This document shows, one piece after another, positions 31,201 through 44,100 of a DNA stretch of 64,000 nucleotides. The notes under the pieces are model-generated. The model was not told where the DNA came from. It searched no databases and saw nothing but the letters and a program-made list of their open reading frames with translations. The DNA is from Crossaster papposus (Eukaryota > Echinodermata > Asteroidea > Velatida > Solasteridae). The stretch covers positions 1,550,001 to 1,614,000 of the forward strand of contig JBAIAA010000117.1 in NCBI GenBank assembly GCA_037893245.1, given 5' to 3'. Every line of letters begins with the position of its first letter. The stretch's first letter is position 1. The position numbers and the translations under genes are program-made.

Positions 31201-34118
31201 ATATTCCACCTTATTCTTCTGCTGCTGCTGCTTCAGTGCAGGTTGATGTTGATTCCAGATGTAGTAATATTTCACCTTATTTTTCTCCTGCTGCTTCGAG
31301 CAGGTTGATGTTGGCTGCAGATGTGGCAATATTCCACCTTATTCTTCTCCTGCTGCTTCAGGGCAGGTTCATGTTGGCTCCAGATGTGGCAATAATCCAC
31401 CTTATTCTTCTCCTGCTGCTTCAGGGCAGGTTGATGTTCGCTCCAGATGTGGCAATATTCCACCTGATTCTTCTCCTGCTGCTGCTTCAGCGGAGGCCGA
31501 TGGTGGCTCCAGATGTGGCAATAATCCACCTTATTCTTCTGCTGCTGCTACTTCAGTGCAGGTTGATGTTGGCTCCAGATGTGGCAATATTCCACCTTTT
31601 TCTTCTCCTGCTGCTGCTTCAGCGCAGGTTGATGTTGGAGATGTTGCAATAATCCACTATATTCTTCTCCTGCTGCTTCAGCGCAGGTTGATGTTGGCTC
31701 CAGATGTGGCAATATTCCACCTTATTCTTCTGCTGCTGCTGCTTCAGTACAGGTTGATGTTGACTCAAGATGTGGCAATATTCCACATTATTCTTCTCCT
31801 GCTGCTTCAGCGCAGGTTGATGTTGGCTCCAGATGTGACGACATTCCTCTTCATTCTTCTGCTGCTGCTGCTTCAGTGCAGGTTGATGTTGGTTCCAGAT
31901 GTAGTAATATTTCACCTTATTTTTCTTCTGCTGCTTCGAGCAGGTTGATGTTGGCTCCAGATGTGGCAATATTCCACCTTATTTTTCTCCTGCTGCTTCA
32001 GGACAGGTTGATGTTCGCTCCAGATGTGGCAATATTCCACCTGATTCTTCTCCTGCTGCTGCTTCAGCGGAGGCCGATGGTGGCTCCAGATGTGGCAATA
32101 ATCCACCTTATTCTTCTGATGCTGCTACTTCAGCGCAGGTTGATGTTGGCTCCAGATGTGGCAATATTCCACCTTATTCTTCTCCTGCTGCTGCTTCAGC
32201 GCAGGTTGATGTTGGAGATGTTGCAATAATCCACTATATTCTTCTCCTGCTGCTTCAGCGCAGGTTGATGTTGGCTCCAGATGTGGCAATATTCCACCTT
32301 ATTCTTCTGCTGCTGCTGCTTCAGTACAGGTTGATGTTGACTCAAGATGTGGCAATATTCCACATTATTCTTCTCCTGCTGCTTCAGCCCAGGTTGATGT
32401 TGGCTCCATATGTAACGACATTCCTCTTCATTCTTCTGCTGCTGCTGCTTCAGTGCAGGTTGATGTTTGCTCCAGATGTAGTAATATTTCACCTTATGTT
32501 TCTCCTGCTGCTTCGAGCAGGTTGATGTTGGCTCCAGATGTGGCAATATTCCACCTTATTCTTCGCCTGCTGCTTCAGGGCAGGTTGATGTTCGCTCCAG
32601 ATGTGGCAATATTCCACCTTATTCTTCTGCTGCTGCTGCTTGAGTACAGGTTGATGTTGACTCAAGATGTGGCAATATTCCACCTTATTCTTCTCCTGCT
32701 GCTTCAGCGCAGGTTGATGTTGGCTCCAGATGTGGCAATATTCCACCTTATTATTCTGCTGCTGCTGCTTCAGTACAGGTTGATGTTGACTCAAGATGTG
32801 GCAATATTCCACCTTATTCTTCTCCTGCTGCTTCAGCGCATGTTGATGTTGGCTCCATATGTAACGACATTGCTCTTCATTCTTCTGCTGCTGCTGCTTC
32901 AGTGCAGGTTGATGTTTGCTCCAGATGTAGTAATATTTCACCTTATGTTTCTCCTGCTGCTTCGAGCAGGTTGATGTTGGCTCCAGATGTGGCAATATTC
33001 CACCTTATTCTTCTCCTGCTGCTTCAGGGCAGGTTGATGTTCGCTCCAGATGTGGCAATATTCCACCTTATTCTTCTGCTGCTGCTACTCAGCGCAGGTT
33101 GATGTTGGAGATGTTGCAATAATCCACTATATTCTTCTCCTTCTGCTTCAGCGCAGGTTGATGTTGGCTCCAGATGTGGCAATATTCCACCTTATTCTTC
33201 TGCTTCTGCTGCTTCAGTACAGGTTGATGTTGACTCAAGATGTGGCAATATTCCACATTATTCTTCTCCTGCTGCTTCAGCGCAGGTTGATGTTGGCTCC
33301 AGATGTGACGACATTCCTCTTCATTCTTCTGCTGCTGCTGCTTCAGTGCAGGTTGATGTTGGTTCCAGATGTAGTAATATTTCACCTTATTTTTCTTCTG
33401 CTGCTTCGAGCAGGTTGATGTTGGCTCCAGATGTGGCAATATTCCACCTTATTTTTCTCCTGCTGCTTCAGGACAGGTTGATGTTCGCTCCAGATGTGGC
33501 AATATTCCACCTGATTCTTCTCCTGCTGCTGCTTCAGCGGAGGCCGATGGTGGCTCCAGATGTGGCAATAATCCACCTTATTCTTCTGATGCTGCTACTT
33601 CAGCGCAGGTTGATGTTGGCTCCAGATGTGGCAATATTCCACCTTATTCTATTCCTGCTGCTGCTTCAGCGCAGGTTGATGTTGGAGATGTTGCAATAAT
33701 CCACTATATTCTTCTCCTGCTGCTTCAGCGCAGGTTGATGTTGGCTCCAGATGTGGCAATATTCCACCTTATTCTTCTGCTGCTGCTGCTTCAGTACAGG
33801 TTGATGTTGACTCAAGATGTGGCAATATTCCACCTTATTCTTCTCCTGCTGCTTCAGCGCAGGTTGATGTTGGCTCCAGATGTAACGACATTGCTCTTCA
33901 TTCTTCTGCTGCTGCTGCCTCAGTGCAGGTTGATGTTGGCTCCAGATGTACTAATATTTCACCTTATTTTTCTCCTGCTGCTTCGAACATGTTCATGTTG
34001 GCTCCAGATGTGGCAATATTCCACCTTATTCTTCTCCTGCTGTTTCAGCGCAGGTTGATGTTGGCTCCAGATGTGACGACATTCCTCTTCATTCTTCTCT
34101 GCTGCTGCTGCTGCTTCA

Positions 34119-36290
34119 GTGCAGGTTGATGTTGGCTCCAGATGTAGTAATATTTCACCTTATTCTTCTCCTGCTGCTTCGAACATGTTCATGTTGGCTC
34201 CAGATGTTGCAATATTCCACCTTATTCTTCTCCTGCTGCTTCAGGGCATGTTGGTGTTCGATCCAGATGTGGCAATATTCCACCTTATTCTTCTCCTGCT
34301 GCTTCAGGGCAGGTTGATGTTGGCTACAGATGTGGCAATATTCCACCTTATTCTTATCCTGCTGCTGCTTCAGCGCGGTTAGGGGTTGGCCCGAGATGTT
34401 GCAATAATCCACTCTGTTCTTCTCCTGCTGCTTCAGCGCAGGTTGATGTTGGCTCCCGATGTGGCAATATTCCACCTTATTCTTCTGCTGCTGCTGCTTC
34501 AGCGCAGGTTGATGTTAGAGATGTTGCAATAATCCACTATATTCTTCTCCTGCTGCTTCAGCGCAGGTTGATGTTGGCTCCAGATGTGGCAATATTCCAC
34601 CTTATTCTTCTCCTGCTGCTTCAGGGCAGGTTGATGTTGGCTCCAGATGTGACGACATTCCTCTTCATTCTTCTCTGCTGCTGCTGCTGCTTCAGTGCAG
34701 GTTGATGTTGGCTCCAGATGTAGTAATATTTCACCTTATTCTTCTCCTGCTGCTTCGAACATGTTCATGTTGGCTCCAGATGTTGCAATATTCCACCTTA
34801 TTCTTCTCCTGCTGCTTCAGGGCATGTTGGTGTTCGATCCAGATGTGGCAATATTCCACCTTATTCTTCTCCTGCTGCTTCAGGGCAGGTTGATGTTGGC
34901 TACAGATGTGGCAATATTCCACCTTATTCTTATCCTGCTGCTGCTTCAGCGCGGTTAGGGGTTGGCCCGAGATGTTGCAATAATCCACTCTGTTCTTCTC
35001 CTGCTGCTTCAGCGCAGGTTGATGTTGGCTCCCGATGTGGCAATATTCCACCTTATTCTTCTGCTGCTGCTGCTTCAGCGCAGGTTGATGTTAGAGATGT
35101 TGCAATAATCCACTATATTCTTCTCCTGCTGCTTCAGCGCAGGTTGATGTTGGCTCCAGATGTGGCAATATTCCACCTTATTCTTCTCCTGCTGCTTCAG
35201 GGCAGGTTGATGTTGGCTCCAGATGTGACGACATTCCTCTTCATTCTTCTCTGCTGCTGCTGCTGCTTCAGTGCAGGTTGATGTTGGCTCCAGATGTAGT
35301 AATATTTCACCTTATTCTTCTCCTGCTGCTTCGAACATGTTCATGTTGGCTCCAGATGTTGCAATATTCCACCTTATTCTTCTCCTGCTGCTTCAGGGCA
35401 TGTTGGTGTTCGATCCAGATGTGGCAATATTCCACCTTATTCTTCTCCTGCTGCTTCAGGGCAGGTTGATGTTGGCTACAGATGTGGCAATATTCCACCT
35501 TATTCTTATCCTGCTGCTGCTTCAGCGCGGTTAGGGGTTGGCCCGAGATGTTGCAATAATCCACTCTGTTCTTCTCCTGCTGCTTCAGCGCAGGTTGATG
35601 TTGGCTCCCGATGTGGCAATATTCCACCTTATTCTTCTGCTGCTGCTGCTTCAGCGCAGGTTGATGTTAGAGATGTTGCAATAATCCACTATATTCTTCT
35701 CCTGCTGCTTCAGCGCAGGTTGATGTTGGCTCCAGATGTGGCAATATTCCACCTTATTCTTCTCCTGCTGCTTCAGGGCAGGTTGATGTTGGCTCCAGAT
35801 GTGACGACATTCCTCTTCATTCTTCTCTGCTGCTGCTGCTGCTTCAGTGCAGGTTGATGTTGGCTCCAGATGTAGTAATATTTCACCTTATTCTTCTCCT
35901 GCTGCTTCGAACATGTTCATGTTGGCTCCAGATGTTGCAATATTCCACCTTATTCTTCTCCTGCTGCTTCAGGGCATGTTGGTGTTCGATCCAGATGTGG
36001 CAATATTCCACCTTATTCTTCTCCTGCTGCTTCAGGGCAGGTTGATGTTGGCTACAGATGTGGCAATATTCCACCTTATTCTTATCCTGCTGCTGCTTCA
36101 GCGCGGTTAGGGGTTGGCCCGAGATGTTGCAATAATCCACTCTGTTCTTCTCCTGCTGCTTCAGCGCAGGTTGATGTTGGCTCCCGATGTGGCAATATTC
36201 CACCTTATTCTTCTGCTGCTGCTGCTTCAGCGCAGGTTGATGTTAGAGATGTTGCAATAATCCACTATATTCTTCTCCTGCTGCTTCAGC
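34119..36290. repeat. Four tandem copies of a 576-bp higher-order unit
   Basis: The same nine-monomer order begins at 34119, 34695, 35271 and 35847, exactly 576 bp apart. Each copy has the TCTCTGCTGCTGCTG monomer, the AACATGTTCATG monomer, the GTTCGATCC monomer, the GCGGTTAGGGGTTGG monomer and the GATGTTAGAGATG monomer in that order. Related blocks occur singly or in pairs later, for example at 43217/43793 and 48541/49117. Confidence 0.9.
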
Positions 36291-38141
36291 GCAGGTTGAT
36301 GTTGGCTCCAGATGTGGCAATATTCCACCTTATTCTTCTCCTGCTGCTTCAGGGCAGGTTGATGTTCGCTCCAGATGTGGCAATATTCCACCTGATTCTT
36401 CTCCTGCTGCTGCTTCAGCGGAGGCCGATGGTGGCTCCAGATGTGGCAATAATCCACCTTATTCTTCTGCTGCTGCTACTCAGCGCAGGTTGATGTTGGC
36501 TCCAGATGTGGCAATATTCCACCTTATTCTTCTTCTGCTGCTGCTTCAGCGCAGGTTGATGTTGGAGATGTTGCAATAATCCACTATATTCTTCTCCTGC
36601 TGCTTCAGCGCAGGTTGATGTTGGCTCCAGATGTGGCAATATTCCACCTTATTCTTCTGCTGCTGCTGCTTCAGTACAGGTTGATGTTGACTCAAGATGT
36701 GGCAATATTCCACATTATTCTTCTCCTGCTGCTTCAGCCCAGGTTGATGTTGGCTCCAGATGTGACGACATTCCTCTTCATTCTTCTGCTGCTGCTGCTT
36801 CAGTGCAGGTTGATGTTGGTTCCAGATGTAGTAATATTTCACCTTATTTTTCTCCTGCTGCTTCGAGCAGGTTGATGTTGGCTCCAGATGTGGCAATATT
36901 CCACCTTATTCTTCTCCTGCTGCTTCAGGGCAGGTTGATGTTCGCTCCAGATGTGGCAATATTCCACCTGATTCTTCTCCTGCTGCTGCTTCAGCGGAGG
37001 CCGATGGTGGTTCCAGATGTGGCAATAATCCACCTTGTTCTTCTGCTGCTGCTACTTCAGCGCAGGTTGATGTTGGCTCCAGATGTGGTAATATTCCACC
37101 TTGTGTTTCTGCTGCTGCTGCTTCAGCGCAGGTTGATGTTGGAGATGTTGCAATATTTCACCTTATTCTTCTGCTGCTGCTGCTTCAGCGCAGGTTCATG
37201 TTGGCTCCAGATGTGGCAATATTCCACCTTATTCTTCTGCTGCTGCTGCTTCAGTGCAGGTTGATGTTGGTTCCAGATGTAGTAATATTTCACCTTATTT
37301 TTCTCTTGCTGCTTCGAGCAGGTTGATGTTGGCTCCAGATGTGGCAATATTCCACCTTATTCTTCTGCTGCTGCTTCAGGGCAGGTTCATGTTGGCTCCA
37401 GATGTGGCAATATTCCACCTTATTCTTCTCCTGCTGCTGCTTCAGCGCAGGTTGATGTTGGCTCCAGATGTGGCAATATTCCACCTTATTCTTCTGCTGC
37501 TGCTGCTTCACTGCAGCTTGATGTTGAAGATGTTGCAGTAATCCACTCTATTCTTCTCCTGCTGCTTCAACGCAGGTTCATGTTGGCTCCCGATGTGGCA
37601 ATATTCCACCTTATTCTTCTGCTGCTGCTGCTTCAGCGCAGGTTGATGTTGGCTCCAGATGTGGCAATAATCCACCTCATTCTTCTCCTTCTGCTGCTTC
37701 AGCGCAGGTTGATGTTGGCTCCAGATATTCCTCTTTATTCTTCTGCTGCTGCTGCTTCAGTGCAGGTTGATGTTGGTTCCAGATGTAGTAATATTTCACC
37801 TTATTTTTCTCCTGCTGCTTCGAGCAGGTTGATGTTGGCTCCAGCTGTGGCAACATTCCACCTTATTCTTCTCCTGCTGTTTCAGGGCAGGTTGATGTTT
37901 TCTCCAGATGTGGCAATATTCCACCTGATTCTTCTCCTGCTGTTTCAGGGCAGGTTGATGTTGGCTCCAGATGTGGTAATATTCCACCTTGTGTTTCTGC
38001 TGCTGCTGCTTCAGCGCAGGTTGATGTTGGAGATGTTGCAATATTCCACCTTATTCTTCTGCTGCTGCTGCTTCAGCGCAGGTTCATGTTGGCTCCAGAT
38101 GTGGCAATATTCCACCTTATTCTTCTGCTGCTGCTGCTTCA

Positions 38142-41100
38142 GTGCAGGTTGATGTTGGTTCCAGATGTAGTAATATTTCACCTTATTTTTCTCTTGCTGC
38201 TTCAGCGCAGGTTCATGTTGGCTCCAGATGTGGCAATATTCCACCTTATTCTTCTGCTGCTGCTGCTTCAGTACAGGTTGATGTTGACTTAAGATGTGGC
38301 AATATTCCACCTTATTCTTCTCCTGCTGCTTCAGCGCAGGTTGATGTTGGCTCCAGATGTGACGACATTCCTCTTCATTCTTCTACTGCTGCTGCTTCAG
38401 TGCAGGTTGATGTTTGTTCCAGATGTGGCAATATTCCACCTTATTTTTCTCCTGCTGCTTCAGGACAGGTTGATGTTCGCTCCAGATGTGGCAATATTCC
38501 ACCTGATTCTTCTCCTGCTGCTGCTTCAGCGGAGGCCGATGGTGGCTCCAGATGTGGCAATAATCCACCTTATTCTTCTGATGCTGCTACTTCAGCGCAG
38601 GTTGATGTTGGCTCCAGATGTGGCAATATTCCACCTTATTCTATTCCTGCTGCTGCTTCAGCGCAGGTTGATGTTGGAGATGTTGCAATAATCCACTATA
38701 TTCTTCTCCTGCTGCTTCAGCGCAGGTTGATGTTGGCTCCAGATGTGGCAATATTCCACCTTATTCTTCTGCTGCTGCTGCTTCAGTACAGGTTGATGTT
38801 GACTCAAGATGTGGCAATATTCCACCTTATTCTTCTCCTGCTGCTTCAGCGCAGGTTGATGTTGGCTCCAGATGTAACGACATTGCTCTTCATTCTTCTG
38901 CTGCTGCTGCCTCAGTGCAGGTTGATGTTGGCTCCAGATGTACTAATATTTCACCTTATTTTTCTCCTGCTGCTTCGAACATGTTCATGTTGGCTCCAGA
39001 TGTGGCAATATTCCACCTTATTCTTCTCCTGCTGTTTCAGCGCAGGTTGATGTTGGCTCCAGATGTGACGACATTCCTCTTCATTCTTCTCTGCTGCTGC
39101 TGCTGCTTCAGTGCAGGTTGATGATGGCTCCAGATGTAGTAATATTTCACCTTATTCTTCTCCTGCTGCTTCGAACATGTTCATGTTGGCTCCAGATGTT
39201 GCAATATTCCACCTTATTCTTCTCCTGCTGCTTCAGGGCATGTTGGTGTTCGATCCAGATGTGGCAATATTCCACCTTATTCTTCTCCTGCTGCTTCAGG
39301 GCAGGTTGATGTTGGCTACAGATGTGGCAATATTCCACCTTATTCTTATCCTGCTGCTGCTTCAGCGCGGTTAGGGGTTGGCCCGAGATGTTGCAATAAT
39401 CCACTCTGTTCTTCTCCTGCTGCTTCAGCGCAGGTTGATGTTGGCTCCCGATGTGGCAATATTCCACCTTATTCTTCTGCTGCTGCTGCTTCAGCGCAGG
39501 TTGATGTTAGAGATGTTGCAATAATCCACTATATTCTTCTCCTGCTGCTTCAGCGCAGGTTGATGTTGGCTCCAGATGTGGCAATATTCCACCTTATTCT
39601 TCTCCTGCTGCTTCAGGGCAGGTTGATGTTGGCTACAGATGTGGCAATATTCCACCTTATTCTTATCCTGCTGCTGCTTCAGCGCGGTTAGGGGTTGGCC
39701 CGAGATGTTGCAATAATCCACTCTGTTCTTCTCCTGCTGCTTCAGCGCAGGTTGATGTTGGCTCCCGATGTGGCAATATTCCACCTTATTCTTCTGCTGC
39801 TGCTGCTTCAGCGCAGGTTGATGTTAGAGATGTTGCAATAATCCACTATATTCTTCTCCTGCTGCTTCAGCGCAGGTTGATGTTGGCTCCAGATGTGGCA
39901 ATATTCCACCTTATTCTTCTCCTGCTGCTTCAGGGCAGGTTGATGTTCGCTCCAGATGTGGCAATATTCCACCTGATTCTTCTCCTGCTGCTGCTTCAGC
40001 GGAGGCCGATGGTGGCTCCAGATGTGGCAATAATCCACCTTATTCTTCTGCTGCTGCTACTTCAGCGCAGGTTGATGTTGGCTCCAGATGTGGCAATATT
40101 CCACCTTATTCTTCTTCTGCTGCTGCTTCAGCGCAGGTTGATGTTGGAGATGTTGCAATAATCCACTATATTCTTCTCCTGCTGCTTCAGCGCAGGTTGA
40201 TGTTGGCTCCAGATGTGGCAATATTCCACCTTATTCTTCTGCTGCTGCTGCTTCAGTACAGGTTGATGTTGACTCAAGATGTGGCAATATTCCACATTAT
40301 TCTTCTCCTGCTGCTTCAGCCCAGGTTGATGTTGGCTCCAGATGTGACGACATTCCTCTTCATTCTTCTGCTGCTGCTGCTTCAGCGCAGGTTGATGTTA
40401 GAGATGTTGCAATAATCCACTATATTCTTCTCCTGCTGCTTCAGCGCAGGTTGATGTTGGCTCCAGATGTGGCAATATTCCACCTTATTCTTCTCCTGCT
40501 GCTTCAGGGCAGGTTGATGTTCGCTCCAGATGTGGCAATATTCCACCTGATTCTTCTCCTGCTGCTGCTTCAGCGGAGGCCGATGGTGGCTCCAGATGTG
40601 GCAATAATCCACCTTATTCTTCTGCTGCTGCTACTTCAGCGCAGGTTGATGTTGGCTCCAGATGTGGCAATATTCCACCTTCTTCTTCTTCTGCTGCTGC
40701 TTCAGCGCAGGTTGATGTTGGAGATGTTGCAATAATCCACTATATTCTTCTCCTGCTGCTTCAGCGCAGGTTGATGTTGGCTCCAGATGTGGCAATATTC
40801 CACCTTATTCTTCTGCTGCTGCTGCTTCAGTACAGGTTGATGTTGACTCAAGATGTGGCAATATTCCACATTATTCTTCTCCTGCTGCTTCAGCCCAGGT
40901 TGATGTTGGCTCCAGATGTGACGACATTCCTCTTCATTCTTCTGCTGCTGCTGCTTCAGTGCAGGTTGATGTTGGTTCCAGATGTAGTAATATTTCACCT
41001 TATTTTTCTCCTGCTGCTTCGAGCAGGTTGATGTTGGCTCCAGATGTGGCAATATTCCACCTTATTCTTCTCCTGCTGCTTCAGGGCAGGTTGATGTTCG

Positions 41101-44100
41101 CTCCAGATGTGGCAATATTCCACCTGATTCTTCTCCTGCTGCTGCTTCAGCGGAGGCCGATGGTGGTTCCAGATGTGGCAATAATCCACCTTGTTCTTCT
41201 GCTGCTGCTACTTCAGCGCAGGTTGATGTTGGCTCCAGATGTGGTAATATTCCACCTTGTGTTTCTGCTGCTGCTGCTTCAGCGCAGGTTGATGTTGGAG
41301 ATGTTGCAATATTCCACCTTATTCTTCTGCTGCTGCTGCTTCAGCGCAGGTTCATGTTGGCTCCAGATGTGGCAATATTCCACCTTATTCTTCTGCTGCT
41401 GCTGCTTCAGTGCAGGTTGATGTTGGTTCCAGATGTAGTAATATTTCACCTTATTTTTCTCTTGCTGCTTCAGCGCAGGTTGATGTTGGCTCCAGATGTA
41501 ACGACATTCCTCTTCATTCTTCTGCTGCTGCTGCTTCAGTACAGGTTGATGTTGACTTAAGATGTGGCAATATTCCACCTTATTCTTCTCCTGCTGCTTC
41601 AGCGCAGGTTGATGTTGGCTCCAGATGTGACGACATTCCTCTTCATTCTTCTACTGCTGCTGCTTCAGTGCAGGTTGATGTTGACTCAAGATGTGGCAAT
41701 ATTCCACATTATTCTTCTCCTGCTGCTTCAGCCCAGGTTGATGTTGGCTCCAGATGTGACGACATTCCTCTTCATTCTTCTGCTGCTGCTGCTTCAGTGC
41801 AGGTTGATGTTGGTTCCAGATGTAGTAATATTTCACCTTATTTTTCTCCTGCTGCTTCGAGCAGGTTGATGTTGGCTCCAGATGTGGCAATATTCCACCT
41901 TATTCTTCTCCTGCTGCTTCAGGGCAGGTTGATGTTCGCTCCAGATGTGGCAATATTCCACCTGATTCTTCTCCTGCTGCTGCTTCAGCGGAGGCCGATG
42001 GTGGTTCCAGATGTGGCAATAATCCACCTTGTTCTTCTGCTGCTGCTACTTCAGCGCAGGTTGATGTTGGCTCCAGATGTGGTAATATTCCACCTTGTGT
42101 TTCTGCTGCTGCTGATTCCGCGCAGGTTGATGTTGGAGATGTTGCAATATTCCACCTTATTCTTCTGCTGCTGCTGCTTCAGCGCAGGTTCATGTTGGCT
42201 CCAGATGTGGCAATATTCCACCTTATTCTTCTGCTGCTGCTGCTTCAGTGCAGGTTGATGTTGGTTCCAGATGTAGTAATATTTCACCTTATTTTTCTCT
42301 TGCTGCTTCAGCGCAGGTTGATGTTGGCTCCAGATGTAACGACATTCCTCTTCATTCTTCTGCTGCTGCTGCTTCAGTACAGGTTGATGTTGACTTAAGA
42401 TGTGGCAATATTCCACCTTATTCTTCTCCTGCTGCTTCAGCGCAGGTTGATGTTGGCTCCAGATGTGACGACATTCCTCTTCATTCTTCTACTGCTGCTG
42501 CTTCAGTGCAGGTTGATGTTTGTTCCAGATGTGGCAATATTCCACCTTATTTTTCTCCTGCTGCTTCAGGACAGGTTGATGTTCGCTCCAGATGTGGCAA
42601 TATTCCACCTGATTCTTCTCCTGCTGCTGCTTCAGCGGAGGCCGATGGTGGCTCCAGATGTGGCAATAATCCACCTTATTCTTCTGATGCTGCTACTTCA
42701 GCGCAGGTTGATGTTGGCTCCAGATGTGGCAATATTCCACCTTATTCTATTCCTGCTGCTGCTTCAGCGCAGGTTGATTTTGGAGATGTTGCAATAATCC
42801 ACTATATTCTTCTTCTGCTGCTTCAGCGCAGGTTGATGTTGGCTCCAGATGTGGCAATATTCCACCTTATTCTTCTGCTGCTGCTGCTTCAGTACAGGTT
42901 GATGTTGACTCAAGATGTGGCAATATTCCACCTTATTCTTCTCCTGCTGCTTCAGCGCAGGTTGATGTTGGCTCCAGATGTAACGACATTGCTCTTCATT
43001 CTTCTGCTGCTGCTGCCTCAGTGCAGGTTGATGTTGGCTCCAGATGTACTAATATTTCACCTTATTTTTCTCCTGCTGCTTCGAACATGTTCATGTTGGC
43101 TCCAGATGTGGCAATATTCCACCTTATTCTTCTCCTGCTGTTTCAGCGCAGGTTGATGTTGGCTCCAGATGTGACGACATTCCTCTTCATTCTTCTCTGC
43201 TGCTGCTGCTGCTTCAGTGCAGGTTGATGTTGGCTCCAGATGTAGTAATATTTCACCTTATTCTTCTCCTGCTGCTTCGAACATGTTCATGTTGGCTCCA
43301 GATGTTGCAATATTCCACCTTATTCTTCTCCTGCTGCTTCAGGGCATGTTGGTGTTCGATCCAGATGTGGCAATATTCCACCTTATTCTTCTCCTGCTGC
43401 TTCAGGGCAGGTTGATGTTGGCTACAGATGTGGCAATATTCCACCTTATTCTTATCCTGCTGCTGCTTCAGCGCGGTTAGGGGTTGGCCCGAGATGTTGC
43501 AATAATCCACTCTGTTCTTCTCCTGCTGCTTCAGCGCAGGTTGATGTTGGCTCCCGATGTGGCAATATTCCACCTTATTCTTCTGCTGCTGCTGCTTCAG
43601 CGCAGGTTGATGTTAGAGATGTTGCAATAATCCACTATATTCTTCTCCTGCTGCTTCAGCGCAGGTTGATGTTGGCTCCAGATGTGGCAATATTCCACCT
43701 TATTCTTCTCCTGCTGCTTCAGGGCAGGTTGATGTTGGCTCCAGATGTGACGACATTCCTCTTCATTCTTCTCTGCTGCTGCTGCTGCTTCAGTGCAGGT
43801 TGATGTTGGCTCCAGATGTAGTAATATTTCACCTTATTCTTCTCCTGCTGCTTCGAACATGTTCATGTTGGCTCCAGATGTTGCAATATTCCACCTTATT
43901 CTTCTCCTGCTGCTTCAGGGCATGTTGGTGTTCGATCCAGATGTGGCAATATTCCACCTTATTCTTCTCCTGCTGCTTCAGGGCAGGTTGATGTTGGCTA
44001 CAGATGTGGCAATATTCCACCTTATTCTTATCCTGCTGCTGCTTCAGCGCGGTTAGGGGTTGGCCCGAAATGTTGCAATAATCCACTCTGTTCTTCTCCT

